Assembly: GCA_037951165.1 (NCBI GenBank)
Contig: JBBDHG010000135.1
Location: forward strand, 2,715,001-2,779,000
Source of the DNA: Lophius americanus
Lineage: Eukaryota > Chordata > Actinopteri > Lophiiformes > Lophiidae
DNA length: 64,000 nucleotides
Reading direction: 5' to 3'
Shown here: positions 13,166-25,859 of the stretch, in pieces
Layout: the number at the start of each line of letters is the position of its first letter
Position numbering within the stretch: position 1 is the stretch's first letter
The notes under the pieces: generated by a model
What the model was told of the DNA's origin: nothing
The model's input: the letters and a program-made list of their open reading frames with translations, nothing else
The model's database searches: none
Position numbers and translations under genes: made by a program

Positions 13166-16100
13166 ATGGAGGCTCGCTTTGGTAATATTGTGTTCAGCTC
13201 CAAATTTGACTCAGGGAACCTGGCACGTGTGGAGAAAGTGGAAAAGAGCAGCCCAAGCCCTCCTACGGATTCAGCTCCCAGTGGGAATGGTCCCTCTGGC
13301 TCAAACCTTATCCCTGACAGTGAATTTAATGTATGGACACAGCCAGACTGTGGTGGGACAGAACATGAGAATGGAAACAGGTAATAAAATAATGCTTTTG
13401 AAGGAAGTGTTTTATGTCCCTCTCTTGAGAGAATAAGGGAAGGAATGTTAAATACTTCTTTGTAGATAAATCAATGCGAGTTCTGTACAGAAATCACGGA
13501 CTGAGTTAAATTGCTCACAGCATCTCAAATCACATTTTTGTATTTCAGATCATGGTTTTACTTCATCGTGCGGGGGGCAGCACCCGGGAAGATACTGAAG
13601 ATCAATGTAATGAACATGAACAACCAGAGGAAACTCTACAGCCAGGGAATGACTCCTCTTGTACGTACTTCACCTGGCAAGAACCGGTGGGAGAGGGTCC
13701 GGGACAGACCCACATATGAGGTATGTTGTTTGGAGGCTGTCATGGAAAGAATACGGGCATCTGGGGCCAGTGAGGCAGTGTTTTCAGTCTGTCTTCCTGA
13801 CAACTATCATTGTCTTTATCTTTCTAGTAATACATCTGTGCTTCCTTTATTCTATTGCTTTTCAGATTGTAGATAACCAGTTCATTCTCTCATTCACTCA
13901 TCGGATGTCGGAAGTGCGAGGGGCAACCTCCTGCTTCTCCTTTTGCTTCCCGTTCTCTTACAGTGAGTGCCAGGAAATGTTGGGGCAGTTTGACAAGAGC
14001 TTCTCCAATACTACTGCTCAACTCACTCCAAGCAGGTAAAACAGAAAATACACGCCAATGCTTCAGATCGCACAGGAATTTTCTTTATTTTTGATCAATA
14101 TCCATCCTTGACTGTTCTCTCTCTCAGTCCAACAGACAGTGTTTACTATCACCGGGAGTTGCTGTGCAACTCTCTTGATGGCAACAGAGTGGATCTTCTC
14201 ACTGTTACCAATTGCAGCGGGATGCAAGAAGAGAGAGAACCCCGTTTGCCCAAGTTATTTCCCGACACCAACACTCCAAGAGCACACAAATTCCCTGGCA
14301 AAAGGGTATTTCTTAGTCACATGTGCACACGCTTGTAACATGAGGCCATTAATATCTTTTAATTCTACATTTCAGGCTGAGTTGAAATAGATTCGCTAAC
14401 AACCAGTGAACCTGTCTCTCTGCTCTTTTGTGCTTGCCTGTGTTTTCAGGTGTTCTTTCTTAGCAGCCGAGTGCACCCTGGGGAGACTCCGTCGTCCTTT
14501 GTGTTCAATGGTTTCCTGAACTTCATCCTTAGGAGAGATGACCCTCGTGCTCACGCACTTCGAAACATGTTTGTGTTCAAACTCATTCCCATGCTCAATC
14601 CAGACGGGGTTATTAGAGGGCACTACAGGTAAACGCTTCACCTGTAACAACAGTTTACACGGTTTTCCATTAAGTGATGGCATAACAGTGCTACTTCAAG
14701 TATCATGAAATTGTGTTTTGTGACACTGTTGATTCTCAAAAATGTCTGACATATGTAAATAACTCAAATCCAATCTGAAAAAAAAATTGTATTTGCGTTG
14801 ACACAGTCCTGTAAATAAGATTTGTGGTGTCTTTGACGCAGTCAATCGGAATGTGGCCTAAATGAGAGCACTCACAAAATCCTTACAGTACAAATGGTTC
14901 TGGATTCTTGCTCCATGATGGTTTAATCCAGTTTATTTTCATTTCATTGACTATATAGTTTTGGTTGAATGTTATGGAAGAAAACTATTTAGCTTCCTCC
15001 TGAGTCATATACAAGTCAACGAGTTGTGCTTCTTTTATGGAGATATCTAACAGGAAAGTCCCTTCTGCTCCTGTTATTATTATATATAGAATATAATATC
15101 ATTGTATACTTGACATTTAAGAAACCGAGATACTACCAAAAATCAACTTTTATCAATTTAGTCAAGTGCATGTGAACTTTGCTGGTGAGGTAGAGGTTAG
15201 ATGAGCCAGGTTAGATCTCAATTGCCGACTCTTTTATCAGGTTAAACCTACCACACAAATGACAATAATGTTAAAAGGTAAGCATTTAAGTAAGCTGACT
15301 CTTTCTTGCAGGACCGATTCCAGAGGTGTAAACCTGAATCGTCAATACCTGAACCCTAGCCCTGAGCTGCACCCGTCCATCTATGCAGCGAAAACACTGT
15401 TGCTTTACCACCACATACACAACCGCTTGAACAAACTTCAGTCCAGTGCTCACTGTAGAAGCTCCACTCCTACAAACGCTACTGCCCTTAACATCAAGCC
15501 CGCTAATCAGCAATCACTGCCCTTTACTGCCCTTGAAGTGAGCCTGAACCAGCGGAATACAGAAAAGGTAGCAAATCCTGCACTGCCTGAAGTCCCAATG
15601 GTGATGGAGGAAAATGTCTGGGTCAACACAGAGATGGAGAAGGATGACCAGAACATCTCCTCAAGCTCCTCTGACACTGTAGTTCCGCTCACTGTAGAGG
15701 TGACAGAACCACAGGTGGAGGAACAAGAAACCATCCCAGCCCAGGAAGGAGGTGTTGCGTATTATGTGGATTTGCATGGCCATGCTTCTAAACGGGGATG
15801 CTTCATGTACGGAAATAACCTTTCTGACGAAGGCCAGCAGGTGACAGCCACTTAATTTATTCCTCTTCCCTTTGCAGTGTTTTTGGAACCTTATCTAATG
15901 ACATTAAACTATCATTGCTTTTCTGCTTTTATTTCAGTAAGGAAAATTCAGTTTTTTTTATCTTATACTTGACGTATCTGTTTATCCCCATATGTTTAAA
16001 ACCGTAGATGGTATGTTAATAATTTTTCTTCCAGAAAGCTGAGCTCCTGTGTGCTGTGACTTCCTCTGTCTGCAGGTAGAGAACATGCTGTATCCGAGGC

Positions 16101-19100
16101 TGATCGCTGTGAACTCGGCCCACTTTGATTTTCTGGGCTGTAACTTCACTGAGAAGAATATGTATGCTCGAGATAAGAGAGATGGCCAGTCTAAAGAAGG
16201 CAGCGGGAGGGTGGCCATTCACAAGGCGATCGGGCTGCTTCACAGGTGACAATTCAATTGATTTGCAAAAATTTAGTCCCAACAGTTGATGAACTTTGTA
16301 GTCGGCTCATGTTGCACTGTCATGTCAAATCTTTTTGAAGCCATTTCATTCTGGAGATTGTAAAATACATTGAACAAATAGAAAAAATGATTTTACACTG
16401 TTGATTTTACTCATGTTACCCCTTGTAACAATTTATTTTTCATAGAAAAAACAGAAAGGAGCAACTGCTATAGCAACATTTAGTATTACCGCAGTGATTT
16501 AACTCAATATCTTGAGTATGTATGAATAAACTTTTGTTTTTAACACACTTCTATTATTGGATCACCACCAGCTACACTTTGGAGTGCAACTATAACACAG
16601 GAAAAACCATGAACACCATCCCACCTGCTTGCCATGACAATGGACGGGCAACTCCACCTCCACCTCCATCAATCCCACCAAAATACAATCCAGAAATATT
16701 TGAGCAGGTAGGGAAACAAAGTGGTTTCTCTATAAGTAGTCAATATATAATAATAATTCTAACACCAAGATTACAATTTAACTTAGTAAACAAGTTGATG
16801 TTATGTATCAGGTGGGGCGTGCTGTGGCTATCTCAGCCCTGGATATGGCAGAGTGTAACCCCTGGTCACGACTGGTGCTCTCTGAGCACAGTTGCCTCAC
16901 AAACCTTCGAGCCTGGATCCTCAAGCATGTCCGCAACACCAAAGGCCTGAGCACATACATCCAAGCTCATCATCCACCAAGAATACATCACAGTGGCAGT
17001 AAGGCATCACCACCCAAGAGCTTTAACAAGTGAGTTCACACATATCGTTTTAATTAATCCTACGAAAAATGATACATGTCCATATCCTTATATCCATTAT
17101 CACGTGTGACTACTGAGTCTTGGTTGATAAAGTTGTTTTTGGTTTTTGAGCAGCTTCCTGTCCGGCTCTGCATCAGAGAACACCTTTAGTCGCGTTCGCT
17201 GCAACAGCCAAAGCAGCAGCAGCCAGACGCCCTCCCCGAAGATGCACAGCTCCCCAAGCTTCACTTTTGGCTGCCCCCCACCTCGAACCCACACACAGCA
17301 GAACAGCACATACAGCAGCGGAAGAGGGGGCGACAAAACGCTCGGGCCAGTCAGGGGTAAATTGATAAGTCAACCATCTGTTTGTGGTGCTGTCTGGCAT
17401 TTTCTATCACCTATCTCTTGTTGTGTCTCTTTCTGAATGATATATACTCTGTCGTGAAATTCTCTCTTCTTTCATCTGATCCACTCCCTCTTCTGTAGGA
17501 GTTGTAGATACAGGCTGATGGTTGTTTGGTGTCATATGTATTGTGATGACTGATGATTTTGACTGGATGTCTGTGGCCTGGAATGTTAGCATGACCTCTG
17601 CATGACCTCTGCATGACTCCAGCTAATGCTTATTTGTGTTCGTACACTTGTCATCTCAGAAGATGAAGATTTTACCCTGAAGGAGGATCTAAACGACAGG
17701 AGCCCTGATCTAAGGCATTTACACCAGATTTTTTTGCGTATAAACATTCATTAAACAAGCTATTCAGTTTTAATCTTGGATCCTATTTTTCTTAACATAT
17801 TTTTTCATCACATGGATTCAGACTTAAATCTTGTTACTGTGAAGATCTGACCGTCTTCTCTGCCTCAGTCCACGGCTCTTGTGGGTGACAATTTGGGCAG
17901 ATAGCCTCTCGATGTTCTTCATGCACACAATCCCTGCATGTGTGTCTGTTTTCTTCTCTGTAGACCCTAAGCCTCAGGAGAAGAGACGCTCCCACCACCA
18001 CCACTCCATCCTACGGTCTCCCAGCAATAGCCACGCACCCTCCCGCCCCCCACACTCACCCCCTTCCTCCTCTTCCTCATCGTCTTCCTCAGTGTGCGCG
18101 GCGGGCCCCTGTCCCCTCCAGGCCGCCGTCAGTATGGCAGGTCTGTACTCCCTCCAGTCTCCCAGCCTGTCCACCCTGCTCCCCTCCCTGCAGGCTCTTC
18201 CCCATCCTGGGCTGCTCTCCAGACTGAGCCCTTTGCTCCTTCAAGGCCTACCTTCGGCCTCCAACTCTCCTTCTGGGCCCACCCAGGACTGAACCTTACT
18301 TCTGTGGGAGCTCTGCTTTAATGATGTGCGTGGGTGAATTGAGTGAGTGTGATGAGTGGAGAACCAGACAAGCTGTTTTTCAAGTCCTATCAGAATGACT
18401 GTCTTTACAGAAATCTGCACCTTTATGTAGGTCAAGGCAGGCGCTCGTCGCTATTTGATCTGGTGATGGTATGTGTCTGTCTGAAACTTACCGGTGCTAT
18501 GTCGAACACACGTCCGTAATTACACACACAATTAGCACCTTGGAACCCTGACACACACAGACAATGTCATATCACTCTGTAGCCCTAGTCCTTGGGATAA
18601 ATCCTTCACAATTGGCAATCGTCTACCTTTATTGGTGGGTCCTCACCTAATGAACCATAAGCAGAGACCATCAGTTAGATAAATAACCCTGAGTGGTTGT
18701 TTAGATAAAAGTAAAACAATGCTTCACCAGGAATGAAGCAGCTAAAGATCAGCTTAAATGGCATAGTGGCGAGTAACAGTGCCGTGAAGGCCTGAAACAC
18801 AATTGAACAATACATCTGGAGCCCTTGGTCTTCCAGTTTTTCTTTTTGACTGCTGATTACATACTAGTAACTAGTAACTTTTGGCGCCGACAAAAGTGTC
18901 AAAATTGAGCCAAAGGTTGTTCCATGTCCATTTGGTGTGTCTGAGGCCTTTGAAGGAATAATACACAGGAGAATGGACACGTTCCTCTAAGCTATGATGG
19001 AGTTGTTGTGTTGAAAAATCTTTATTTCATCAACAACTAGGATCAAGCATTGCCTGAACTAAGCGTGTTTGTGTGGGAGTGAACAAGCAGAGTTGTTCAG

Positions 19101-22100
19101 CTTCATAATTTCCTTTGTTGCCTCTTACTTCAGATTATATGGTTGGTATCTGCAGTATGCATTAATATAAGGGATTACATCACTCTGAAACTCACACGAT
19201 CTGCTGCAGTATTAACAATATACTTATATGTTCTATTTACTTTTGCCTGGATGCACTTTTCTGAATTATTTTCGAGCAATAAGGTTCACAGAATTTTCAC
19301 AGGTTACTGTTCACTTTTTAAACCTTTTTTTTAAAATTCGGATCTCTGTATAAATAAAACAGTGCAGTGTCAATCTGAACATCAGTCGGATGGACCAACG
19401 AGTGAACTATATTTCATCAGGACTAGATATCTGCCTAAAATGACTGAGGATTTGTTTCTGCGTTAACCGTCATAAAACCTTTATCATTCCTGTGTCTGTC
19501 TTGAAGATATGATTCACAGCCGACTGCCAGAAACCTCGTGTGAACCAGCACTGGATTAAATACGTAGTTTGCGATGATGAGTTTAAAAAAAAAGGGGGTT
19601 GATTTATTGAGCAATATCTACAATAATGTTTGGTTTCGTGTTTTTTTTTAATGTATAATTTAATAATATTCCAGTATTGATTTGGATGTAGTTTATTATT
19701 TAAATATTTCATCAAACTGGTGAAAAGAACCTCAATCCTTATTTTTAAGGGCATTCCCTTTTTCTTGTGTAAATTAAACTTGGCAGGTGTGCAGTGGACT
19801 GTCGGTGAAAGTGGATACTAGATCTCTTTTGTTTCTTGGTGTGTGCATAAGCATCATAGATCAGTTGGTGAACTGTATTCTGTATGTAATTTAGTTTGGT
19901 GCGCTGTTATCTAAGTACTTGAAGACGGTCTGAGAGTCAGAGAGTAGACCGTGTGACACATGGAACACGTTTTATAAATGGCAGATGAAATACATCATCA
20001 AATGATATGTTCAAACTTGCTTTCAGAACATCCGGCCTTTAGTTGTGTACCTGTGTTTCCTATCTAGTAGTGTGTGACGATGTGCTGATGCTGTGACTTG
20101 TATGAAAAAAGATTTCTGTTGTCTCTTACCTGAATCTTGGATCATATTGTGATCTGGTTTGTTATCCATCCCGTCGCCTCTGCTTTGTTATTAGTCTTTT
20201 CAAAGCTTTCCATTACAAGTTATATCGGAAGTAAAAAATACTGGGATAAACTTATATACACTGGGATATACTTTTGTTGCAGGCCTAAAACACAAAAGTT
20301 TAACGCTCATTTTGAATTCTGAGGACATAGAAGTTTTATTTACTAAGTTTTAAATTCAACTATATTTTCCTGTAGTTTTTATCCACTTTTTTCGACACAA
20401 CGTATTTATGTATTGTGTGCTTATACTGTCCTTCAGATCTGTGGCTTAGAAAAACCACTATAGTTGGATTGTTTCCTCACTGTGAACTTGTCTGCTGTCT
20501 CATATTGGCCATGAAACATATTTATACATTATCATCCATAATGCCAAATGAGATTTGAGTAGGCAGAAACGTGCTGTATGTGTAGTCACATTCTCATAAG
20601 GTCTTTCTGCTGTATACTTTTCGTGAGAATTGTGTCATTTCCTTCAATGTGGTGCTAACCTTCTAGAGGAGATTATGTGTTCTGTTTAACTCGCCTTCTT
20701 CAATGTGCTGCTGTCTTTTACCCTCTCTCTGTTTACCCTCTGGAATAAAAAAAGAAATTCCTTTGTGAAGCAAATACGGCTCCTCTACACTCTTTTTGCC
20801 TCTTTTTATTGCCTTTACAATGTTTACTTTTCAGCTTCCAAGCAAAATGTAATTGGTAACAAACAGCTTTATTAATGTCGGTCTCTCTGATATGTTAAAA
20901 AGACTTAGAAGTATAATTTGTAGATTTACTACTACAGCTCTTACATTATTGGCCAGATGTGTCCTACTATGGCGCCTCATGCATTAACACTAAACCAATT
21001 GTGTGTGTAGCGCTCCTATCTCGCTTCCTTTTATTTATGTCCCCTCATTTGGTTGACAGGCATCAGCTGCCCTGAGTTTCAGGCTGGTGGTCCCAGTTGC
21101 TCCAGAGTCCCCCTGCGTCCGGCGCGTGTGGGAAGAAGATGCCGTAATCCTGTAATCACTCATCACCCCGCAGAGGTTAGGGAACCCCTGATGTCTCACA
21201 CTAGAAAATTATCCATTTTTTCTTGGTATGCAACAGACACTCAGTTCATGAAGTCACTTTAATCACCAAAATATCTTTAATATCTCCATCTTCTGTAGGC
21301 TGCTAAAGACTTGGGACCTGAACACATCCTTTCCTCAATCAAATTTAGCAAGTGAGTACAATCTTGCCTCAAGTTGGAAATCTCACAGTAAATGCTTTGA
21401 AGCTGAACAAATCAAGCAAGGGTTTGAATTAATTCATGAAATCCATATGAATAACATTGTAGCAGAGTTGCAGGTCTTATCATCAATGGCAATAATGTCC
21501 GTTATGGACGTTAGCTTTATCCCTGTTCTCACTGTGCTGAAAATATTAACCTCTCTTTTGCCTGCCAAGGTGTGAGCTGCAACCTCATTTGAATCGTAAC
21601 CGTCAAGGAGGGTCAGATGGAAGACCTTCGACAAATAATATTAAAACAACGTCCACAAGCATTAACCCAGCCGCGTCCGGATATAAGGACACTTATGCCA
21701 GCAAAAAGGTCTGGACGCTGCTTAAACCGGGCCTTCACCGACATCTGTCACTGTCAGGCATGTACACACATCTACACACACATGTGACTGTGCTGCTAGA
21801 GGTGTTTGGTCTAGAGGAAGACGCCTGACCAGTGATTACATCATTCAAAACTGGATAGGTGACATACAGGGTTTTGCACTCTGCCATCTCATAAAAGATA
21901 AGTTTTACATGACTTAAATATTTCAGTTTCATTTGAACAAAAACTCTTACAACTATTATTTCTACACTGAAAAGGTCTTATAGGCCCTCCCTTCTATGAA
22001 ATGCCCCATGATACATAAAATAGATGCGAGGTAACTTGTGCTTCATTTTTAGGCGGTCTAATATTGTGCTTTATACACTGTTAAGCCATACCATTAAAAT

Positions 22101-22910
22101 TTTTGTGGGTCCCATTTTTCGGCCAAAATGGCTCTTTCATGAACTGTGGTCAGAAATCTTCGTCGTTAAAGGGTTCTTCGCCAATTAGTGCTTGAGTTCT
22201 ATTCTGGGAGCGAACTACATCAGTTGGCCGCCTTCACGCTCGATGAACTTCAATGACCTCTTTACACCAATGACCGACCCTGTTGCTGAATCACAAGTTT
22301 TACTTTTTTAGATTACTTTAGTATGCACTTAATACTGCACATATGGAACACTGAACAAGATTATTGATGAGACGCTCTGACCCAGTCATCTACCTTCACA
22401 ATTTAGCACTTGACAAAGTTGCATTTTTCCTGCCTCCAATGCATCTTTGGAATAGGGGCAATTGTATCGAGATAACCAATGGTATTCGAACATCTTTCAG
22501 TGGTTGTTATGTTACGGCTGATCAGTGAAGACGACAATGCTATTCTGTTGTGTGGTGTACTATGTTTGCCATGGCATTTTGTACTGACATTTTGGCGTCC
22601 CATGAAAGTAAAAATATTAATATATCCAATAAAGTGTGTCTTCATTTCAAATACTGCATTTTGTATTTCTTCTTACTAGTGTGTAAACTGCACTCGTACC
22701 TACCTTACATTTAATTTTCCTTTTTTTTGAATTCACTCTACAGGAGTATCGGGGAAAGAGGATGCCCTACAGCTGGCTTCTAAAGCCCTAATGAAGAATA
22801 CAGACACGAGTCGCCACCACGAAGGAAATACTAGTATAGAAACTTCACAACAGATAGAAGAAGCTCTGCAACAGGTGATACACACAGATAGACCCTGCAT
22901 CAAATACTAG
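13166..22910 (+). CDS. agbl5: Cytosolic carboxypeptidase 5 (AGBL5/CCP5), long form
   Basis: AGBL5 is a zinc M14 carboxypeptidase that removes the branch-point glutamate from polyglutamylated tubulin. Coding exons: 13166-13380, 13549-13720, 13866-14035, 14128-14305, 14450-14628, 15312-15840, 16076-16245, 16572-16707, 16812-17029, 17154-17356, 17964-18140, 21060-21175, 21299-21351, 21570-21757, 22744-22910. Together they make 2,871 bases, 956 residues plus TAG, with every phase agreeing. The N-terminal domain (FSSKFDSGNL, then FNVWTQPDC) is followed by the catalytic domain: zinc ligands H254 and E257 in RVHPGETPSS, NPDG substrate loop, NLNRQY, third ligand H460 in DLHGHA, and catalytic E542 in YTLECNYNTG. 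Residues 318-450 are the low-conservation insert typical of CCP5. The tail after residue 600 is Ser/Pro-rich. All introns are GT-AG except the last (GC-AG). The catalytic part is near certain; the four last exons rest on splice and phase agreement. Confidence 0.93.
17964..18292 (+). CDS. agbl5: agbl5 alternative terminal exon (short form)
   Basis: If the donor at 18141 (GCAG/GTCTGT) is ignored, exon 11 reads on in frame for another 50 codons to a TGA at 18290-18292, giving an 832-residue protein (2,499 bases, a multiple of three). The added tail is rich in Leu, Ser and Pro. A 3' untranslated region with AATAAA signals at 19353-19358 and 20744-20749 would fit this end. The short form lacks about 124 residues of the long form's tail but keeps the whole catalytic domain. 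Which form dominates cannot be seen from DNA. Confidence 0.7.
19353..19358 (+). terminator. agbl5: Polyadenylation signal for agbl5 short form (candidate)
   Basis: AATAAA about 1.06 kb after the TGA of the short form, in a T-rich region. A second AATAAA lies at 20744-20749. Both precede the next coding exon at 21060, so either would end the transcript early. Confidence 0.45.
20744..20749 (+). terminator. agbl5: Second polyadenylation signal for agbl5 short form (candidate)
   Basis: AATAAA followed by TG/T-rich sequence (TCCTTTGTG), about 310 bases before the next long-form exon. Use of this site would give a 3' untranslated region of about 2.4 kb. Confidence 0.45.
21758..22743 (+). other. 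agbl5: GC-AG intron of agbl5
   Basis: The exon ends CTGTCAG and the intron begins GCATGT, the usual context of the rare GC donor class. The acceptor is CTACAG at 22738-22743. The joint restores GGA-GTA-TCG and keeps phase, and the downstream exon then stays open for 55 codons. No GT donor in the right phase lies close by. Confidence 0.65.
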
Positions 22911-23574
22911 AGCTGCACCATGAGTTTGAAAATGAATTCTGATTAGTTAATATGATGTTGTCTTCAAAGGGAGAGGAAACCCTGACTTCTCCTGAGACTA
23001 TGCCCCTGTGTGGAGAAGCCTAGGAACTGCACAGAAGTGGAGACATTGTCTAATGTCAGTATTTGGTTAATGTGAGCATAAATAGTGATTGAAATGATCG
23101 AAATATTGGAATCATTATGGGATGTCTTAACCACAGGATGATTATTCAGGCTTATATTGTGCAATACATTATGAACATTAATTTAAATGCGTATTCAACT
23201 AATTACGTTCAAAATAGTCAGTTTTGCTTTATGAAACGCAACCATGAGCAGTGTTACTGTAACAAGTGAGGAGTGCCTTGCTCATTGAAACCACAGCAGT
23301 GGCTGAAAATGCAGGAGGTATATACATTGCAATGGCATACGAGATCCAGATTTGATGTTTCAGATACATTTCAGCATTACATTTCACACATTTGAATTGG
23401 TTTTTGTGTCCTTTCCCACTGATGTCCCCCTCGCCCCAAAGAATTATGTTGGAACACATTTTAACCCACACTGTTCTGCACTGGTTAATATTTTCACAAA
23501 ATGAGCACAGCAGCACCTTTATATTTCCAGAGAAATATGTGTATTGAGTGAGAACACCACTTCCCGACCGAAGA
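22911..23574. other. agbl5 3' untranslated and intergenic sequence
   Basis: Nothing gene-like. The end of the long agbl5 transcript should be here or beyond; AATAAA signals occur at 24170-24175 (inside the Tc1 element) and 24457-24462. The open frame at 23229-23516 (- strand) has no recognisable homology. Confidence 0.4.
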
Positions 23575-24215
23575 AATGGCAGGTCCGGTCAAAGGTTCCC
23601 ATATACTTGTAAATAACATAGTGTATATTGTGGCAGTCTTCAGTTCAAGGGGCATGAAACCCATTTTCAACTCCATGAGGGGTTTCTGGTAGCCATCCAC
23701 AAGCTTCTGGCTAAATTTAACGACTGCTTGACATCAGTAACCCAACGCTGAAATGCATGTTATACTTATAAACTACTGCTTGAACGGTGGATCTTGAGAC
23801 CCCCAATTGCACTGACAAGCCTCCATAGGACTTTCCTGACTTGTTCAAATCAGTGCTGATCTTATTAGACATTGTCATTGTAGCATCTGGGGCTGTGCCT
23901 AATGGGTGCATCAAACAAGCCAAATTTAAATGGGCCCAGAAGAAAACACAGACTATATCAATCATTATCACTCAGGAAAAGTTTAGAGGCCTTGCTAAAA
24001 ACCAATTTAATTGATACAACTTTGAACATCACCACAACTAGTCATTCAAGTTATGTATATTTTTGACCCAGTTGATTTGATCACATTTCATTACACCTAT
24101 GTAAGATAAATTACTGAACCAAACTTAATGTTATTTGGGGACAGTAGAATATGTTCCAATCATTCCCTCAATAAAAAAAACTAATATTGTATGTAAACTT
24201 TTGACCACGACTGTA
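23575..24215 (-). mobile_element. Internally deleted Tc1/mariner element
   Basis: The right terminus (24188-24215, GTATGTAAACTTTTGACCAC and on to CTGTA) matches Tc1-type terminal repeats. Reading leftwards on the - strand, a transposase N-terminus (SGKSYGGLSVQLGVSRSTVQ, a helix-turn-helix) is followed within about 60 bases by the usual transposase C-terminus (KLVDGYQKPLMELK) and then by the other terminus (GGTCAAAGGTTCCCATATAC on the + strand near 23587). About two thirds of the coding region, with the whole catalytic DDE core, is missing, so this is a non-autonomous derivative. The left boundary is approximate. Confidence 0.75.
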
Positions 24216-24559
24216 ATAATGTCCAAAGGGTGGTTAAATACCATTATAAGCACTACCTGTATTGAACTTACATTCCTTATCATCTTCCGTCATAGCTCCA
24301 CAACACACCAATATGTGAACACATCTCTTATTAACATATTCATATAAGTATTTTGTGTAAAGCACATTTTATGTAATAAGCATATATTCAACCCAATCAA
24401 TGACCAAATTATTTATACTGTGACTGGAATAATATTGTGTTGAAACTTGAAGTACAAATAAATGACCTGAAAACCTCCCATGTTTGTTATAATGCAATAT
24501 GAATGTAGTATCCATCTAGTTTGCATTCAGAATAACTTAAGACATTCATAGAAAAACAC

Positions 24560-24673
24560 AAAAATTCACTTCATGTATTTTATTAGAAAAAACACTAGCT
24601 GTCACTTGCTAATGTCATGGAAAGAGCCTTGAAGGAGGGAATGTTTCCAGGGTGGGGTAGAGTCCAATTTCAC
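24560..24673 (-). other. ost4: ost4 3' untranslated exon with poly(A) signal
   Basis: On the - strand, TTCCCTTCACAG (acceptor, ending at 24674) opens an exon that runs to AATAAA at 24584-24579. It contains no coding sequence. The stop codon lies only 22 bases before the preceding splice junction (25027), so the arrangement should not trigger nonsense-mediated decay. Confidence 0.65.
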
Positions 24674-25049
24674 CTGTGAAGGGAAAAAAAGAAGCATGTT
24701 TGCAGATGTTTAATATTAGAAAGTCTTCTTTTTAGCTGAATGTCCTTCTGAACAAGACTATGAGAAAGTGACTAACAAATACATAAGTACAGGGACTCCA
24801 CATGTAAAAACTGCCGCAATCAAGTTTACTAACTTTGAATTATGTACTGAATTGAAACACCGTCTATTTCTCCATGTCAAATTACACTTAAGTGTATTTT
24901 ACAACAACTAAAAACTATATTTGGTATTGCTGTGACCTGTTTCAAGTCATAGTAAAACATAATTGATGCGGTCAACAAACAAAAAGACCAATTCGGAATC
25001 ATTTAATGCAAACAGAAATTACTCACTTCTCCAGCCATGCTGGCAGAGC

Positions 25050-25163
25050 CTAGTCCTGTTTCTTGGGGTTGTTGACAGCAACATAGTGATATAAAACAAC
25101 CAACAGGAACAATGAAACACCAAGCATGTTGGCAAAGATGGCCAACTGCACGTCTGTCACCAT
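25050..25163 (-). CDS. ost4: Oligosaccharyltransferase subunit OST4
   Basis: A 37-residue protein starting MVTDVQLAIFANMLGVSLFL and ending NNPKKQD then TAG. It is nearly identical to remembered vertebrate OST4 (differences at residue 2 and the last residue). OST4 is a single-pass ER membrane peptide that holds together the oligosaccharyltransferase complex, which transfers glycans to nascent proteins at Asn. Residues 6-30 are the hydrophobic membrane helix; the C-terminus is charged. The whole frame sits in one exon (25027-25164): an acceptor TTTGCAG lies one base before the ATG and a donor GTGAGTAA 22 bases after the stop. It is tail-to-tail with agbl5 and head-to-head with selenoi. Confidence 0.96.
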   Translation of the reverse strand: MVTDVQLAIFANMLGVSLFLLVVLYHYVAVNNPKKQD

Positions 25164-25733
25164 GCTGCAAAGGATAAAGAGACGATCAGTGCTCGGCTAA
25201 TAACATTGCTCTGACCCACCAAATTTATGCTGTCTTCTAACTCTGGACCACACCATTGCTTTTCAACAATTCAAACAATACATTGTAACGTAATGGCCTG
25301 TTGGCATAATCTGTCTGCTTCACATTACCACGAACCAGGATTTACTTTAAAGTGTCCTAGTCACTACTTTCTCAAGAAAGATCTACACACTCAAATCTTA
25401 AATAATATGATTATGCTGGAGAAAACATACAACTCAGGTAAGAAACTTCATTGGCAATGTGTGATGCGTTCAAAAACATAACAACTGGTAGCGTTAAAGG
25501 AAGAAGCTGAAAACATAATATATAATATACTCAACAAATTACAAGGGTATAAATCAGTGCGTACATTCTGTATTTGCATCATAACTATGTAGATTTAGCT
25601 TAGCTAGTTAGCTAACTACTAGAAGCGAGCCTGACTGTATATGCCACTATATGTAACGCTAAATACAAATGGCTTCAAAAAACTACAGGCATGGTCATAT
25701 CTCGATATAGTTTAACTGATGTTATTACTCACA

Positions 25734-25830
25734 TGATTCCTTAAATTGGGTTTTAGTCTCAGTTCGACCTACTTTTCAACACCGCTGCAGCAAACGAGTG
25801 AACCTGTCACTCTTTTCCGGTTAAAGAGGA
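25734..25830 (-). other. ost4: ost4 first (non-coding) exon, approximate
   Basis: On the - strand a strong donor (CAT/GTGAGTAA, 25733-25726) closes an exon that would join directly to the exon one base before the OST4 ATG. The upstream limit is a guess based on the promoter elements next to it. Confidence 0.5.
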
Positions 25831-25850
25831 AAGCCACGTCATTCTAAGAG
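25810..25850 (-). promoter_or_regulatory. ost4: ost4 core promoter elements (candidate)
   Basis: Read on the - strand, this segment has AATGACGTGG (CRE-like) followed by AACCGGAAAAGAG (ETS-type CCGGAA), and no TATA box. That combination is common in housekeeping promoters. Distance to the splice donor (about 90 bases) is reasonable. Inference from motifs only. Confidence 0.4.
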
Positions 25851-25859
25851 CACCATAGA

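Noticed and set aside
17668..17740. Possible extra agbl5 exon after CTCAG at 17660
   Set aside because: It hits TAA after about ten codons, and direct joining of 17356 to 17964 keeps frame and restores a GPVRDP-like sequence expected of the family.
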